Source of the DNA: Veillonellaceae bacterium
GTDB taxonomy: Bacteria; Bacillota; Negativicutes; Veillonellales; Dialisteraceae
DNA length: 64,000 nucleotides
Direction of reading: 5' to 3'
NCBI GenBank assembly: GCA_025992895.1
Contig: DAJPGA010000001.1
Span: forward strand, 507,001 to 571,000
How positions within the stretch are numbered: the first letter of the stretch is position 1; the number at the start of each line of letters is the position of its first letter. Of the stretch, positions 16,681-25,113 are shown in pieces. The translations under genes were made by a program, and so were the position numbers. The notes under the pieces were generated by a model, which was not told where the DNA came from, made no database searches, and saw nothing but the letters and a program-made list of their open reading frames with translations.

Positions 16681-17569
16681 CTTTGCCTTCCTCCTCTGCA
16701 TTGGCGATCAGGTTCAGGAGGATGGCAGGATTTTTCGTGTCATACTCGACCTGTTCCGACCAGCGTGCGGCTGAGCGGATCGGATCATCCGTCAGCGCCG
16801 CTTCAAGGAAAATGTATTCGGCGGCGTTGCGAGCAAAGTCCGAAACGGCTGCCATGCCGTACGCATCTGATTCATCGAGCGCCCGGTACCAGATGTACTG
16901 GTAAAGGCGGTTGAAGAAGTACGGATCATATTTCGAAAGGTAGGCCCTGGCCAGACGGATGAGCGATTCCGTCCTCCTCGTCATGAGGGACAGGCGGTCC
17001 GTCCATGCCTCGTCGATCGGCTCTGTCTTTTCGAGACGCGAAAGAACTGTCTTCACGCGCTTTTCCTCAAGGCTCGGGCGGAAGACGTAGGCAGATGTCT
17101 GCATGTCCCAGCCGAGCGCATTCACGAGGTCTTCGAGCGAATAGAAGCCGTCGGCCTTGTCCGCGCGGAAGGTGAGCGAGCCTTTTTCTTCCATGAGCTG
17201 CTCGACGGTCCTTTCACAGGAGAGCCCTGTCCCGCAGAGTTCCCAGTCGTCGATGTACTTGAAGAAACGCGGGTGCATCTTGCAGATGTCGCAGAGATAG
17301 TCATCGCCCTTTTCAAGGACGAGGCGGCAGAGGCCATCCTTGGTGAGGAAATGGCAGTATCCTTCGTCATTCAGTCTGAAACAGGTGGACCCGTCTTCAC
17401 TCTTCTGCATCCACTGGGCAAGCTCTTCGCCAAGTGGTCCTTTTTCGCTTCGGTAGCGCGCCTCACTGTCGGGATCGATATCGATTTCCCAGATCTGGCA
17501 GCAGGTATGGCTGCAGGCATCCGCCTTGCACTTGAAGTAAGGGAAAAACACCGGATAGATTGACAGCAT
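16673..17569 (-). CDS. FliB-like cysteine-rich protein (flagellin lysine-N-methylase family)
   Basis: The 298-residue protein has the cysteine signature of the FliB/YkgJ-related family: CKADACSHTCCQIWEIDID near the start, CHFLTKDGLCRL, then CDICKMHPRFF and LSCERT. Family members in Salmonella methylate lysines of flagellin, but many homologs occur in non-flagellated bacteria, and no flagellin gene is in this window, so the target is unknown. The start is ATG 17569, with GGAGG five bases upstream; the upstream in-frame GTG lacks a ribosome site. It heads an operon with a glycerophosphodiesterase and a nucleoside phosphorylase. Confidence 0.75.
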   Translation of the reverse strand: MLSIYPVFFPYFKCKADACSHTCCQIWEIDIDPDSEARYRSEKGPLGEELAQWMQKSEDGSTCFRLNDEGYCHFLTKDGLCRLVLEKGDDYLCDICKMHPRFFKYIDDWELCGTGLSCERTVEQLMEEKGSLTFRADKADGFYSLEDLVNALGWDMQTSAYVFRPSLEEKRVKTVLSRLEKTEPIDEAWTDRLSLMTRRTESLIRLARAYLSKYDPYFFNRLYQYIWYRALDESDAYGMAAVSDFARNAAEYIFLEAALTDDPIRSAARWSEQVEYDTKNPAILLNLIANAEEEGKDV

Positions 17570-17702
17570 AGAACCCTCCACTATTTCAACGCATTACGAT
17601 TTCGATACATAGTCATATATATATTATAATGCAGCGCTCATCGGCACTCAACGATAAATATCAAATTGTCACCCTGAAAAGAGGCGATTTTAGCCGTTAA
17701 CA

Positions 17703-17731
17703 TTGAGAACGGGCGCGGAAAGGTCTATAAT
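17703..17731 (+). promoter_or_regulatory. Sigma-70 promoter of the acyl-CoA synthetase gene
   Basis: TTGAGA and a perfect TATAAT are separated by 17 bases. The transcript would carry a leader of about 115 bases before ATG 17855. Confidence 0.8.
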
Positions 17732-17737
17732 AAAACA

Positions 17738-17850
17738 AATACGGCCTGATATACGAAAGGAAGACTTTCCGGGAAGGGAAGGCAGGGCCGGTGCAAAGGC
17801 TGCGAAGACGGCTGATTCCGCTTGGCGGAAGGTAATTTTAGAGAGGTGAC
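17738..17850 (+). promoter_or_regulatory. Purine-rich structured leader before acyl-CoA synthetase
   Basis: The leader contains GGAAGACTTTCC, a GGTGCAAAGGCTGCGAAGACGG stretch and a TTCCGCTTGGCGGAA hairpin. The GCAAAGGCTGCG part recalls conserved bases of c-di-GMP aptamers, but the remaining consensus is missing, so I do not call a riboswitch. Confidence 0.25.
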
Positions 17851-17854
17851 CTGG

Positions 17855-19294
17855 ATGTTTGTACATGAAATGATCAATGGAGCGGATCCCGCCCATATAG
17901 CCCTTGACGGCGACGTAGAAATCACATATGGCCAGCTGGCCGAAACCATCAGGAGATTCAGAAATCTGCTTTACAGAGAGGGTGTCAGGAAAGGCGACCG
18001 AATCGGCCTCTACTGCGCCAACCGCCCTGGTTTCATCTATACATACCTGGCTGTCATTTCCCTGGGCGCCATCATCATCCCGATCAACAATTCCCTTGTC
18101 GACCGCGAAGTCGATTTCATCCTGAAGGATGCCGGTGCCAAGCTCGTCGTTTCCGATGTGCCGCTGACCGTTTCCAGCCGTGTCATCGATCTGCATGATT
18201 ACGACTACGAAGCCAAGGACGGCCCGCTCGAAGAAGCACCGCCATTCCCGTCTGATCTGACAGAAGACGACGTCTGCGCCCTCGTCTACACCTCTGGCAC
18301 GACCGGAAGCCCGAAAGGCGCCATGCTCACGCACAAGAACCTCATTTCCAACGTGGAACAGTTCACCAAACAGGTCATCTTCACGCCGGAAGACAAGGTC
18401 CTCTGCATCCTGCCGATGTTCCACTGCTACGGCCTCACGACCGTCGTGAACTCCAGCCTGTATCATCATTCCACAATCGTCATCCTGCGTTCCAAGAGCC
18501 CGTCTGAAATCATCAATACGATTGTCGAACACTCCGTCACCATCGCCATCATGGTTCCGCCGATGTACAACCTGCTTGCCAGAAAAGGCGAACCGTCCGT
18601 CATGGAAACCGTCCACGATTTCATTTCCGGCGGCGCATCCATCCCGCAGCCGGTTGCCAAGGCATTCTATGACCGCTTCGGCCATCCGGTCCGCGAAGGA
18701 TACGGTCTGACAGAAGCATCCCCGGTCGTCAGCGTCCTTCCGGAAAACAAGCCGAAGTACCTGACAAGCGGTCCTGCCGTGCCGGGCGTAGAAGCCATGA
18801 TCCTTACAGAAAACGGCGGCCCGTACGTACCAGGCACCGTCGGCGAACTCTTAGTCCGCGGCGACAATGTCATGAAAGGTTACTGGAACAAGCCGGAAGA
18901 AACGAAGAAGGTCTTCACCGAAGACGGCTGGCTCAGAACCGGCGACCTTGCCTACATGGATGAAGACAGCTACATTTACATCGTAGACCGCCTGAAGGAC
19001 CTCATCATCGTCAATGGCGAAAACGTCTATCCGGGCGAAGTCGAAGACTGCATCTACGAAGTCGAAGGCGTAGGCGAATGCGCTGTCGTCGGACATCCTG
19101 ATCCATTGAGAGGACAGGCAGTCTGGGCTTACGTCGTCATGAAAGACGGATACGAATACGACGAAAACAAGATCCGCAAGTACATGGCAGGCAACATCGC
19201 CACCTACAAGATCCCAAGACGCTTCATCCCGATGGACGCCCTCCCGAAAAACGCAACAGGCAAGATCCTGAAGAGAGCACTCAGAAACGGATAA
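17855..19294 (+). CDS. AMP-forming acyl-CoA synthetase (FadD-like)
   Basis: The 479-residue cytoplasmic enzyme activates a carboxylic acid to its acyl-AMP and then acyl-CoA. The P-loop YTSGTTGSPKGAMLTH is at about 150, the GYGLTEASPV motif at about 285, GDLAYMDEDSYIYIVDRLKDL with the hinge at about 375, and the catalytic lysine lies in the C-terminal NATGKILKRALR. The length is short for FadD and closer to medium/long-chain ligases of Firmicutes. Substrate chain length cannot be judged. ATG 17855 follows GAGAGGTG; the ORF opens 11 codons earlier at TTG without support. It is monocistronic. Confidence 0.88.
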   Translation: MFVHEMINGADPAHIALDGDVEITYGQLAETIRRFRNLLYREGVRKGDRIGLYCANRPGFIYTYLAVISLGAIIIPINNSLVDREVDFILKDAGAKLVVSDVPLTVSSRVIDLHDYDYEAKDGPLEEAPPFPSDLTEDDVCALVYTSGTTGSPKGAMLTHKNLISNVEQFTKQVIFTPEDKVLCILPMFHCYGLTTVVNSSLYHHSTIVILRSKSPSEIINTIVEHSVTIAIMVPPMYNLLARKGEPSVMETVHDFISGGASIPQPVAKAFYDRFGHPVREGYGLTEASPVVSVLPENKPKYLTSGPAVPGVEAMILTENGGPYVPGTVGELLVRGDNVMKGYWNKPEETKKVFTEDGWLRTGDLAYMDEDSYIYIVDRLKDLIIVNGENVYPGEVEDCIYEVEGVGECAVVGHPDPLRGQAVWAYVVMKDGYEYDENKIRKYMAGNIATYKIPRRFIPMDALPKNATGKILKRALRNG

Positions 19295-19319
19295 TCAATA
19301 AAATCGAAAATAGAAAAAG

Positions 19320-19348
19320 AAGGTCCCTTGAGAAGGGGGCCTTTTTTT
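19320..19348 (+). terminator. Terminator after acyl-CoA synthetase
   Basis: AAGGTCCCTT and AAGGGGGCCTT pair around a short loop and are followed by seven T. Confidence 0.8.
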
Positions 19349-19652
19349 GCTGCCATTTAAGAAGAATCTCAAATTATAGAAATCTCATATATAATCATAT
19401 ATAAAGAGAAGTTGATACTATATTATAATCTAACTATAATATAGTCATAATAAAAATATAATGCGATTATAATGAACATATTATACTGTATTTCGCGTAA
19501 AAATTGTCTGCTGCCATGCCAGAATGGACCAGCAGAATGAGAATGCAAAGGGGATGGCTTGTTTCGGCCTCTGAAGAAAGTTTCCAGAGGCTGCTTTATT
19601 GAAAGAGGATGGCAAAGGTTCAGCCGAAGGCTTGGGAAGGGAGAGATGCATA
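19349..19652 (+). other. Promoter and ~200-base leader of the nitrogenase-like operon
   Basis: The first 150 bases are very AT-rich and hold further TATAAT/ATTATA elements, including TATAAT-GAACAT-ATTATA at about 19469-19487. From 19500 the leader becomes GC-richer with possible stems CCTCTG...CAGAGG (about 19568-19590) and AGCC-GAA-GGCT (19622-19632). I see no cobalamin-box sequence and no T-tailed terminator. Confidence 0.5.
19412..19445 (+). promoter_or_regulatory. Promoter with overlapping palindromic operator for the nitrogenase-like operon
   Basis: TTGATA (19412-19417) and TATAAT (19435-19440) are 17 bases apart. A perfect inverted repeat, ACTATATTATA / TATAATATAGT with a 7-base centre (19417-19445), covers the spacer and the -10 box. 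This is where a repressor would exclude RNA polymerase. The sequence does not resemble a classical Fur box closely. Confidence 0.7.
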
Positions 19653-20465
19653 ATGAAAAAAATTGCTGTCTACGGGAAGGGAGGCATCGGCAAATCCGTC
19701 ACGACATCGAATGTGTCGGCAGCGCTTGCGGACAAGGGGTACAAGGTCTGCCAGATCGGATGCGACCCAAAAAATGATTCCACGAGGCTCCTGCTGGGAA
19801 GAATATGCAAGGAAACGGTGCTCGATAAGGTAAGGGTTCTTGGCGACAATGTGCAGATTTCAGATATTGTGCACCAGGGTTACGGCGGCGTGACCTGCAT
19901 CGAGGCGGGCGGGCCGGAACCTGGCGTAGGATGCGCAGGGCGCGGGATCATCGTAGCTCTGGGCAAGCTGGAAGAATTGGATGCCATCGGCGATGAGGAT
20001 GTGATCATTTATGACGTTCTCGGCGATGTCGTGTGCGGCGGTTTTGCTGTGCCCATCCGAGAGAATTATGCACAGGAAATCTATATCGTCACTTCGGGAG
20101 AGATGATGGCTCTTTATGCAGCCAATAACATATGCAAGGGAATCAGCCGCTTTGCCCGGCGCGGATCAGTGCGTCTCGGCGGATTGATTCTGAACTGCCG
20201 TATGGTCGCCCGCGAGGTGGAACTGGTACAGGAGTTTGCCAAGCGGATCAATGCACGCATCGCAGCTGTCATTCCGCGTGACGGCATTGTGCAGCAGGCG
20301 GAAGTGCGCCGCAAGACGGTCATCGAGTATGCGCCGGAAAGTGATCAGGCCCAAGCATACAGGAAGCTGGCTGATTACATGATGGCATCGACAGAGACGA
20401 CGATTCCCACTCCCATATCTTTTGATGAACTGGAAGAGCTGGTGGCAGAATATGGCAGTGAATAA
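19653..20465 (+). CDS. NifH/BchL-like ATP-dependent iron-sulfur reductase
   Basis: The 270-residue protein is a dimeric Fe-protein type reductase that passes electrons to a component-1 partner at the cost of ATP. The P-loop YGKGGIGKS is at residues 7-15, the GCDPKNDSTR switch region at 36-45, and both [4Fe-4S] ligands are present: Cys94 in GGPEPGVGCAGRG and Cys128 in DVLGDVVCGGF. The arginine ADP-ribosylated in true NifH (CAGRG) is also kept. The start ATG 19653 follows GGGAGAG; an 18-codon longer frame lacks a ribosome site. It heads a 14-kb operon with two component-1 genes but no nif assembly genes, so reduction of a cofactor or tetrapyrrole rather than N2 is inferred. Confidence 0.9.
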   Translation: MKKIAVYGKGGIGKSVTTSNVSAALADKGYKVCQIGCDPKNDSTRLLLGRICKETVLDKVRVLGDNVQISDIVHQGYGGVTCIEAGGPEPGVGCAGRGIIVALGKLEELDAIGDEDVIIYDVLGDVVCGGFAVPIRENYAQEIYIVTSGEMMALYAANNICKGISRFARRGSVRLGGLILNCRMVAREVELVQEFAKRINARIAAVIPRDGIVQQAEVRRKTVIEYAPESDQAQAYRKLADYMMASTETTIPTPISFDELEELVAEYGSE

Positions 20466-21750
20466 AAGACGGCTGAATACGAATACAGTCAGCAGCAGCT
20501 GCGGCATGCCGGGCGTATGGCGCGCTGTGTCGCATAACGAAGGGTGCGTGGTCGTGTACCACTCACCGGATTCCTGCGCGCACATCACAGACGAAATGGA
20601 ACGCAATTTCCATCTCCGCACGATGGCAAGGGGAGAATACAAGAAGCCTGTCTACACGGCTCCCCTGATCACATCGGGCATAGGCCGCAATGAGTCGATC
20701 TTCGGCGGGGCGGCAAAGCTCTCATCCTGCATCGACTACGTAGTGGATACGTACAAGCCGGGCTACCTGGTCGTGACGGATTCCTGCGTGGCCGGCGTCA
20801 TCGGTGATGATACGGCTTCCATCTGCGAGGATATGGAAAAGAAGCATCATATTCCCGTTATTTATGTGCCTGTCCATGGATTTCTGGAAGGCGAGTACTA
20901 TGGCGGCTATGTCGATGCCTGCCGGCTTCTGATCGACCGGTTTGCTAGGCCCGCTGAAAAGATTCCCACGACGGTGACGGTCATCGGCGAGAAGGACGGC
21001 CCTGACTCGACAGCCATGCGCGACTTCAGGGAGCTTTTAAGCTATTTCGGCATTACCGGATACTGCCGTTTCCCCGGGTACTGCACGAAGGAAGAAATTG
21101 AATCCCTGGGGAAGTCTGCCTTTTCTGTCATTGTGGGAGGAACACCGAAAGCGTACCGCCTGCTCCGGTCAGTGGCGGATTACATGACCGAGAAACTGGA
21201 TGTCCCGCACTTTGCCGCAGACTATCCTGCAGGGCTCCTTGCGACCGAGGAATGGGTGCGGAGGCTTGGCACCTTCATGGGGAGAGAGGATGTTGTGCCT
21301 TCCGTGATCCAGAAGATCGAGACATCGCTGGAAGAAGGGTATGCACCCTACAAAGAGCGTCTTGCCGGGCAGCCGGTTACCATTTACCTAGGGCAGCGGG
21401 GAGCAGACTCCCTGCTCAAGTGGCTGCTGGAGTTTCTGGATCTGGGCCGCATTCCTGTACATCGTTTTATTTTGGCAGATGCACTGACAGGCGAGGACCG
21501 GAGGGTGAACCGCGAGTACATTGAAGCCCGCTGGAAAAATCCTGTCATCGAGGATGAAACGGCGGAAACGAAATTATCTCCCAAGGAGCTTGTCATGATG
21601 ACACAGGAACTATCGCAGGACAATCTCCGCCAGTTGATGCTTCCCATGCTTCCGCCCATCGGAGTCAGGGGTTTCCTTCATATCTACAAGAAATTGTATT
21701 TGTTGGCGCGCCGCAGTGAAGGCAGAGGAGTTGTGTTATATGGATGGTAA
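20452..21750 (+). CDS. Nitrogenase component 1-like subunit (NifD/BchN-like)
   Basis: The 432-residue protein has the component-1 oxidoreductase fold. Cysteines at the three cluster-ligand positions are present: Cys17 (SSSCGMPG), Cys42 (HSPDSCAHI) and Cys112 (TDSCVAGVIGDD), the last matching the nitrogenase C-x4-5-GDD motif. The rest (VYVPVHGFLEGEYYGGYVDA, FAADYPAGLLATEEWVRRLG) follows the family. The FeMo-cofactor cysteine and histidine contexts of NifD are not recognisable, so it is not a molybdenum nitrogenase. The gene overlaps the reductase gene by 14 bases and the next subunit by 11. The start is chosen at ATG 20452 with GGTGG upstream; GTG 20458 is possible. Confidence 0.85.
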   Translation: MAVNKRRLNTNTVSSSCGMPGVWRAVSHNEGCVVVYHSPDSCAHITDEMERNFHLRTMARGEYKKPVYTAPLITSGIGRNESIFGGAAKLSSCIDYVVDTYKPGYLVVTDSCVAGVIGDDTASICEDMEKKHHIPVIYVPVHGFLEGEYYGGYVDACRLLIDRFARPAEKIPTTVTVIGEKDGPDSTAMRDFRELLSYFGITGYCRFPGYCTKEEIESLGKSAFSVIVGGTPKAYRLLRSVADYMTEKLDVPHFAADYPAGLLATEEWVRRLGTFMGREDVVPSVIQKIETSLEEGYAPYKERLAGQPVTIYLGQRGADSLLKWLLEFLDLGRIPVHRFILADALTGEDRRVNREYIEARWKNPVIEDETAETKLSPKELVMMTQELSQDNLRQLMLPMLPPIGVRGFLHIYKKLYLLARRSEGRGVVLYGW

Positions 21751-23089
21751 ACAGACAAGCTGGCATGATCACGAGATGGGCATGGAGAGCTGTGCGCTTG
21801 CCGGGGCCGGTTCCTTCGTGCTGGGTATGACGGATACGGCGGTCGTCGTCAATGGCCCGCTCTGGTGTTACTACTACGCCATGGGAGCCATTGAATATCC
21901 GATGGGAAATGTAGGGCAGCGCTTTGCCTGTACCTGCCCTTCGAACGGCGCTGTCGTCTTCGGTACGGAAAAGGAACTCCGGCAGACACTGAATAGAGTC
22001 CTTCACTCACCGGAGCTGCCCGCCCTTATTTTGGTGGAAAACAGCTGCGCCATCAGCCTGATCGGCGACGATATCAAGGGAATCTCCCGTGAGATCCTTG
22101 ATGACTATTTCGATGAAAATCCCGATGCAGAGGGGTTGGTCAGGGTAGTCACGATGGATTCAGGCGGGATCCAGGGAAATTACTGGGCCGGGTACCGCCT
22201 GGGCATGGGAAAGGTCCTGGAGGCCCTTCCTCCTCAGGAAATCGATCGGGATCCTTTGACGGTCAACCTCATCGGCTGCGCCTTCTGGTATTACAATGAG
22301 CGCGCGGATATCGCCGAAATGAAACGCATCCTGAATCTTTTGGGAATCAGGGTCAACTGCGTAATCGGCATGGATCATCCCTTCAGGGATCTCTCCGGCA
22401 TAGGAAAAGCTGCATTGAATGTAGTGGTCCATCCCGAACTGGGGCTCAAAGGGGCAGAATGGCTGGAGAAGCGGTACGGGATTCCCTATATCGCGCCCCG
22501 CCTGCCTTATGGCATTGCAGGAACCGATGCATGGGTAAGGACGATTGCGGGATGCTTGCTCGAACAGGCTGGGAATGACGAAGATGCCAGAGAAAAGCTC
22601 CGCGAAGGCCTTGAAAGATGGCAGGCAGCCATCGAGAGGGAACGCCTTGCTGTTTTTGATGCAACGAAGGATCTGCAGCGCCTCTGGGGAGATCCCTGGT
22701 TCTCCGAAGTATGGATGGCAGGCCCCGGATCTGTGGTGACAGGCATGAAGGCAGTCCTGAAAGTGGAATGGCTCGATACGGATACGCTGCACTTTGTGTA
22801 TTACGATGATTTTGATTACGACGATGCATCGCTCGTGTCCGTCCATAAGGAACCATTGAAGCCGCTTACGATTCCATCGCCTGACCGTCTGGTCTTTGGC
22901 TCCGGCGTAGAGCGGCGCCTGGTCCAGCAGGGCGGAGAGCAGCTGACGGTATCGATTCCTATCGCAAGGCCCGTCAGTGACAGTCTGAATCTTGACATAA
23001 CGCCCTTTATGGGACTTAAGGGAAACAGGGCCATGCTGGAGCGCATATGGAATATCTATATTTTCCAGAAGCAGGCGGATGCCCTGTGA
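21740..23089 (+). CDS. Nitrogenase component 1-like subunit (NifK/BchB-like)
   Basis: The 449-residue partner subunit also has three cysteines in ligand positions: Cys18 (MESCALAGAG), Cys43 (NGPLWCYYY) and Cys103 (ENSCAISLIGDD); Cys64 and Cys66 are additional. Three ligands per subunit would support a P-cluster-like or 4Fe-4S site at the heterodimer interface, unlike BchB, which supplies fewer cysteines. The C-terminal 100 residues (DTDTLHFVYYDDFDYDDASLV) look specific to this group. ATG 21740 follows AGAGGAG; the frame opens eight codons earlier. The strong coupling to the D-like gene argues for a stable 1:1 complex. Confidence 0.84.
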   Translation: MDGKQTSWHDHEMGMESCALAGAGSFVLGMTDTAVVVNGPLWCYYYAMGAIEYPMGNVGQRFACTCPSNGAVVFGTEKELRQTLNRVLHSPELPALILVENSCAISLIGDDIKGISREILDDYFDENPDAEGLVRVVTMDSGGIQGNYWAGYRLGMGKVLEALPPQEIDRDPLTVNLIGCAFWYYNERADIAEMKRILNLLGIRVNCVIGMDHPFRDLSGIGKAALNVVVHPELGLKGAEWLEKRYGIPYIAPRLPYGIAGTDAWVRTIAGCLLEQAGNDEDAREKLREGLERWQAAIERERLAVFDATKDLQRLWGDPWFSEVWMAGPGSVVTGMKAVLKVEWLDTDTLHFVYYDDFDYDDASLVSVHKEPLKPLTIPSPDRLVFGSGVERRLVQQGGEQLTVSIPIARPVSDSLNLDITPFMGLKGNRAMLERIWNIYIFQKQADAL

Positions 23090-23107
23090 CGGATCGATGA
23101 GGTGTCT

Positions 23108-24085
23108 ATGAAAATATGGATAAAATTTCTGGCGGGCCTGATGATGGCAATCCTGGCAGCGGCTGCGGGCGGCTGCGGGCCGGACGTCCCGCTCCGTCAG
23201 TCCGGTGAGACAAGGATCGTCGTCGATGATGAAGGGACAGCCGTCAGGGTGCCTTCTCATCCAAAGCGGATCCTTTCACTGACGTCAGCCATCGATACCA
23301 TCATGCTGGATATCGTGGATCCGGACCGCATGGCGGCCGTAAACAGTCTCGACCGGTATGAAGGATTTTCCATGTCCTGGGAAAAGGCGCGGAAGGTGAA
23401 AACCGTCCTGCGTGATTATAATATCGAGACAATCGTGAAGCTCAAGCCGGATCTTGTGCTTGTGCCGGACTACTCGAGCGAGAATGTCGTCTCAAGCATC
23501 AGGGGCATGGGTATACCGGCGGTCGTGATAAACAGCTCCACTACTGTCGATTCGACCTTTACGATCATCAGGAAGCTGGGCGAAGTTGTCAATGAAGAGG
23601 CTGCGGCAGAGGCCCTGGCCGCAAAGGTAGAGGCCGATCTGGACAAGGTCGATGAAATGCGCGCCAGGATTCCCAAAGGGCAGGAAAGGTCAACGGTATT
23701 CCTGTCCACGATGAACGGATATGCAGGGACGGGAAGTCTTTATGACAATATGTGCCCCCGCATGGGCATTATCAATGCGCCATCTGCCATGGGCCTGCCG
23801 CCCCGCACTGCCTTTACGGATGAACGCATCGTGGCCATGGATCCGGACTACCTCTTCCTTCCCGTCTATACCAAGAGGGATCTGGCGGTGGTGGAGCGCT
23901 ATTACCATGATCCTGCCTTCAGCGGCATGAAGTCCGTGCGCTCGCATACCATCCTGCCGCTGAAAGCAGCGTATCTGTATACATCCAATCAGTATATCGG
24001 AAAATCCATGATGGCGATCATGCGGGCGGTTTATCCGGATATTTTTACCGAAGAACAATCGGAAAGTCAGGGAGGAGTCTTGTGA
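23108..24085 (+). CDS. ABC transporter substrate-binding lipoprotein (BtuF/FepB type)
   Basis: The precursor has a membrane-spanning signal (residues about 5-20) ending in a lipobox-like AAAGGC, giving a lipidated periplasmic binding protein. The TroA-fold core is visible: VPSHPKRILSLTSAIDTIMLDI, the LKPDLVLVPDY strand and GIPAVVINSSTTVDS, then the long linking helix and the C-terminal lobe. This family binds haem, cobalamin or ferric siderophores. Its position in a chelatase and nitrogenase-like operon points to a tetrapyrrole or metal chelate. GAGG stands five bases before ATG 23108. It shares a 4-base overlap with the permease gene. Confidence 0.87.
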   Translation: MKIWIKFLAGLMMAILAAAAGGCGPDVPLRQSGETRIVVDDEGTAVRVPSHPKRILSLTSAIDTIMLDIVDPDRMAAVNSLDRYEGFSMSWEKARKVKTVLRDYNIETIVKLKPDLVLVPDYSSENVVSSIRGMGIPAVVINSSTTVDSTFTIIRKLGEVVNEEAAAEALAAKVEADLDKVDEMRARIPKGQERSTVFLSTMNGYAGTGSLYDNMCPRMGIINAPSAMGLPPRTAFTDERIVAMDPDYLFLPVYTKRDLAVVERYYHDPAFSGMKSVRSHTILPLKAAYLYTSNQYIGKSMMAIMRAVYPDIFTEEQSESQGGVL

Positions 24086-25113
24086 ATCTGGCAAAGAAAA
24101 GAACGTGCGGCGTTTTATTGATGGCCGCACTACTCATTATTGTAGTGATTACTTCCATTCATCTGGGGACAGTTCCAATCCCGCTTGGAGGAGCGTTCCA
24201 TGAGTTCCTTGTCGGGGCAGGACTTTCCCATGAATCCCTGCTGACGCCTGATCAGCAGGCGGTATTCTGGTTCATCCGTCTGCCGCGTATCGTCGTGGGT
24301 CTCCTGGTGGGCGCCGCTCTTGCTGCAGCCGGCGCTGTCATGCAGGGGGTATTTTCCAATCCGCTGGCAGATCCCGGCGTCATCGGTGTCTCTGCCGGTG
24401 CTTCCCTGGGCGCTGTCATTGCGATTTCCCTGGGCCTGTCGTCAGCAGGCTTCTGGTACATGCCGCTTTTTGCCTTTGCGGGGGCATTCCTTGCCGTCGC
24501 AGTCATCGTGCTTCTGGCGATGGAAGGCGGCAGGACCCGTCCGGTGACGCTGCTGCTCTCCGGGGTCGCCATGAGCATGTTCCTGGGCGCCCTGACATCG
24601 GGCATCCTGACATTCATGAACGAATACAGGCTGAAGGAATTCCTCTTCTGGATGGTAGGCGGACTGGACTACCGGCGCTGGGAGCATGTCTGGCTGGCAG
24701 CCGGGCCTATCCTGATCGGGCTTATTATCCTGTTCCTGCTGGCCAGGCATCTGAATGTCCTGGTCCTCGGGGATAATGAGGCGCGTGCGCTGGGACTGCC
24801 CGTCATGTTTTACCGGCTGCTGTTTTTATTCCTGGCATCCCTCATCACGGCCATCGCCGTCTGCGTGAGCGGATTCATCGGATTTGTCGGTCTTGTGGTG
24901 CCGCATATCGTGCGCATTCTTGCTGGGCCTGATCACCGGTACCTCCTGCCTGTGTCGGCACTGACCGGGGCCGTATTTCTTGTCTTCTGCGATACACTGG
25001 GGCGCGTCATCGTGGCGCCGGTCGAAATCCGACTGGGCGTCATGACGGCAATACTCGGCGCACCGTATTTCCTTTACCTGCTGCACCGTATGCGCGCGAA
25101 GGGAGGCTTCTGA
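24082..25113 (+). CDS. FecCD-family ABC transporter permease
   Basis: The 343-residue inner-membrane protein has about ten hydrophobic segments and the family signatures LPRIVVGLLVGAALAAAGAVMQGVFSNPLADPGVIGVSAG and GFIGFVGLVVPHIVR shown here in part only: RLPRIVVGLLVGAALAAAGA and FVGLVVPHIVRILAGPDHR. It forms the homodimeric channel for iron-siderophore, haem or vitamin B12 uptake. The start is GTG at 24082, overlapping the lipoprotein stop, with AGGGAGGAG upstream. It is followed without a gap by the ATPase gene. Confidence 0.92.
   Translation: MNLAKKRTCGVLLMAALLIIVVITSIHLGTVPIPLGGAFHEFLVGAGLSHESLLTPDQQAVFWFIRLPRIVVGLLVGAALAAAGAVMQGVFSNPLADPGVIGVSAGASLGAVIAISLGLSSAGFWYMPLFAFAGAFLAVAVIVLLAMEGGRTRPVTLLLSGVAMSMFLGALTSGILTFMNEYRLKEFLFWMVGGLDYRRWEHVWLAAGPILIGLIILFLLARHLNVLVLGDNEARALGLPVMFYRLLFLFLASLITAIAVCVSGFIGFVGLVVPHIVRILAGPDHRYLLPVSALTGAVFLVFCDTLGRVIVAPVEIRLGVMTAILGAPYFLYLLHRMRAKGGF

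Noticed and set aside
16965..17569. FliB-like protein as evidence for flagella
   Set aside because: This family is widespread in non-motile Firmicutes and no motility gene is in the window.
19446..19652. Cobalamin riboswitch before the chelatase operon
   Set aside because: The conserved B12-box sequence is not visible in the leader.
19653..23089. A nitrogen-fixation (nifHDK) cluster
   Set aside because: No nifE, nifN, nifB or nifV is nearby, and the subunits lack recognisable FeMo-cofactor ligand contexts. The chelatase and importer neighbours fit tetrapyrrole chemistry better.
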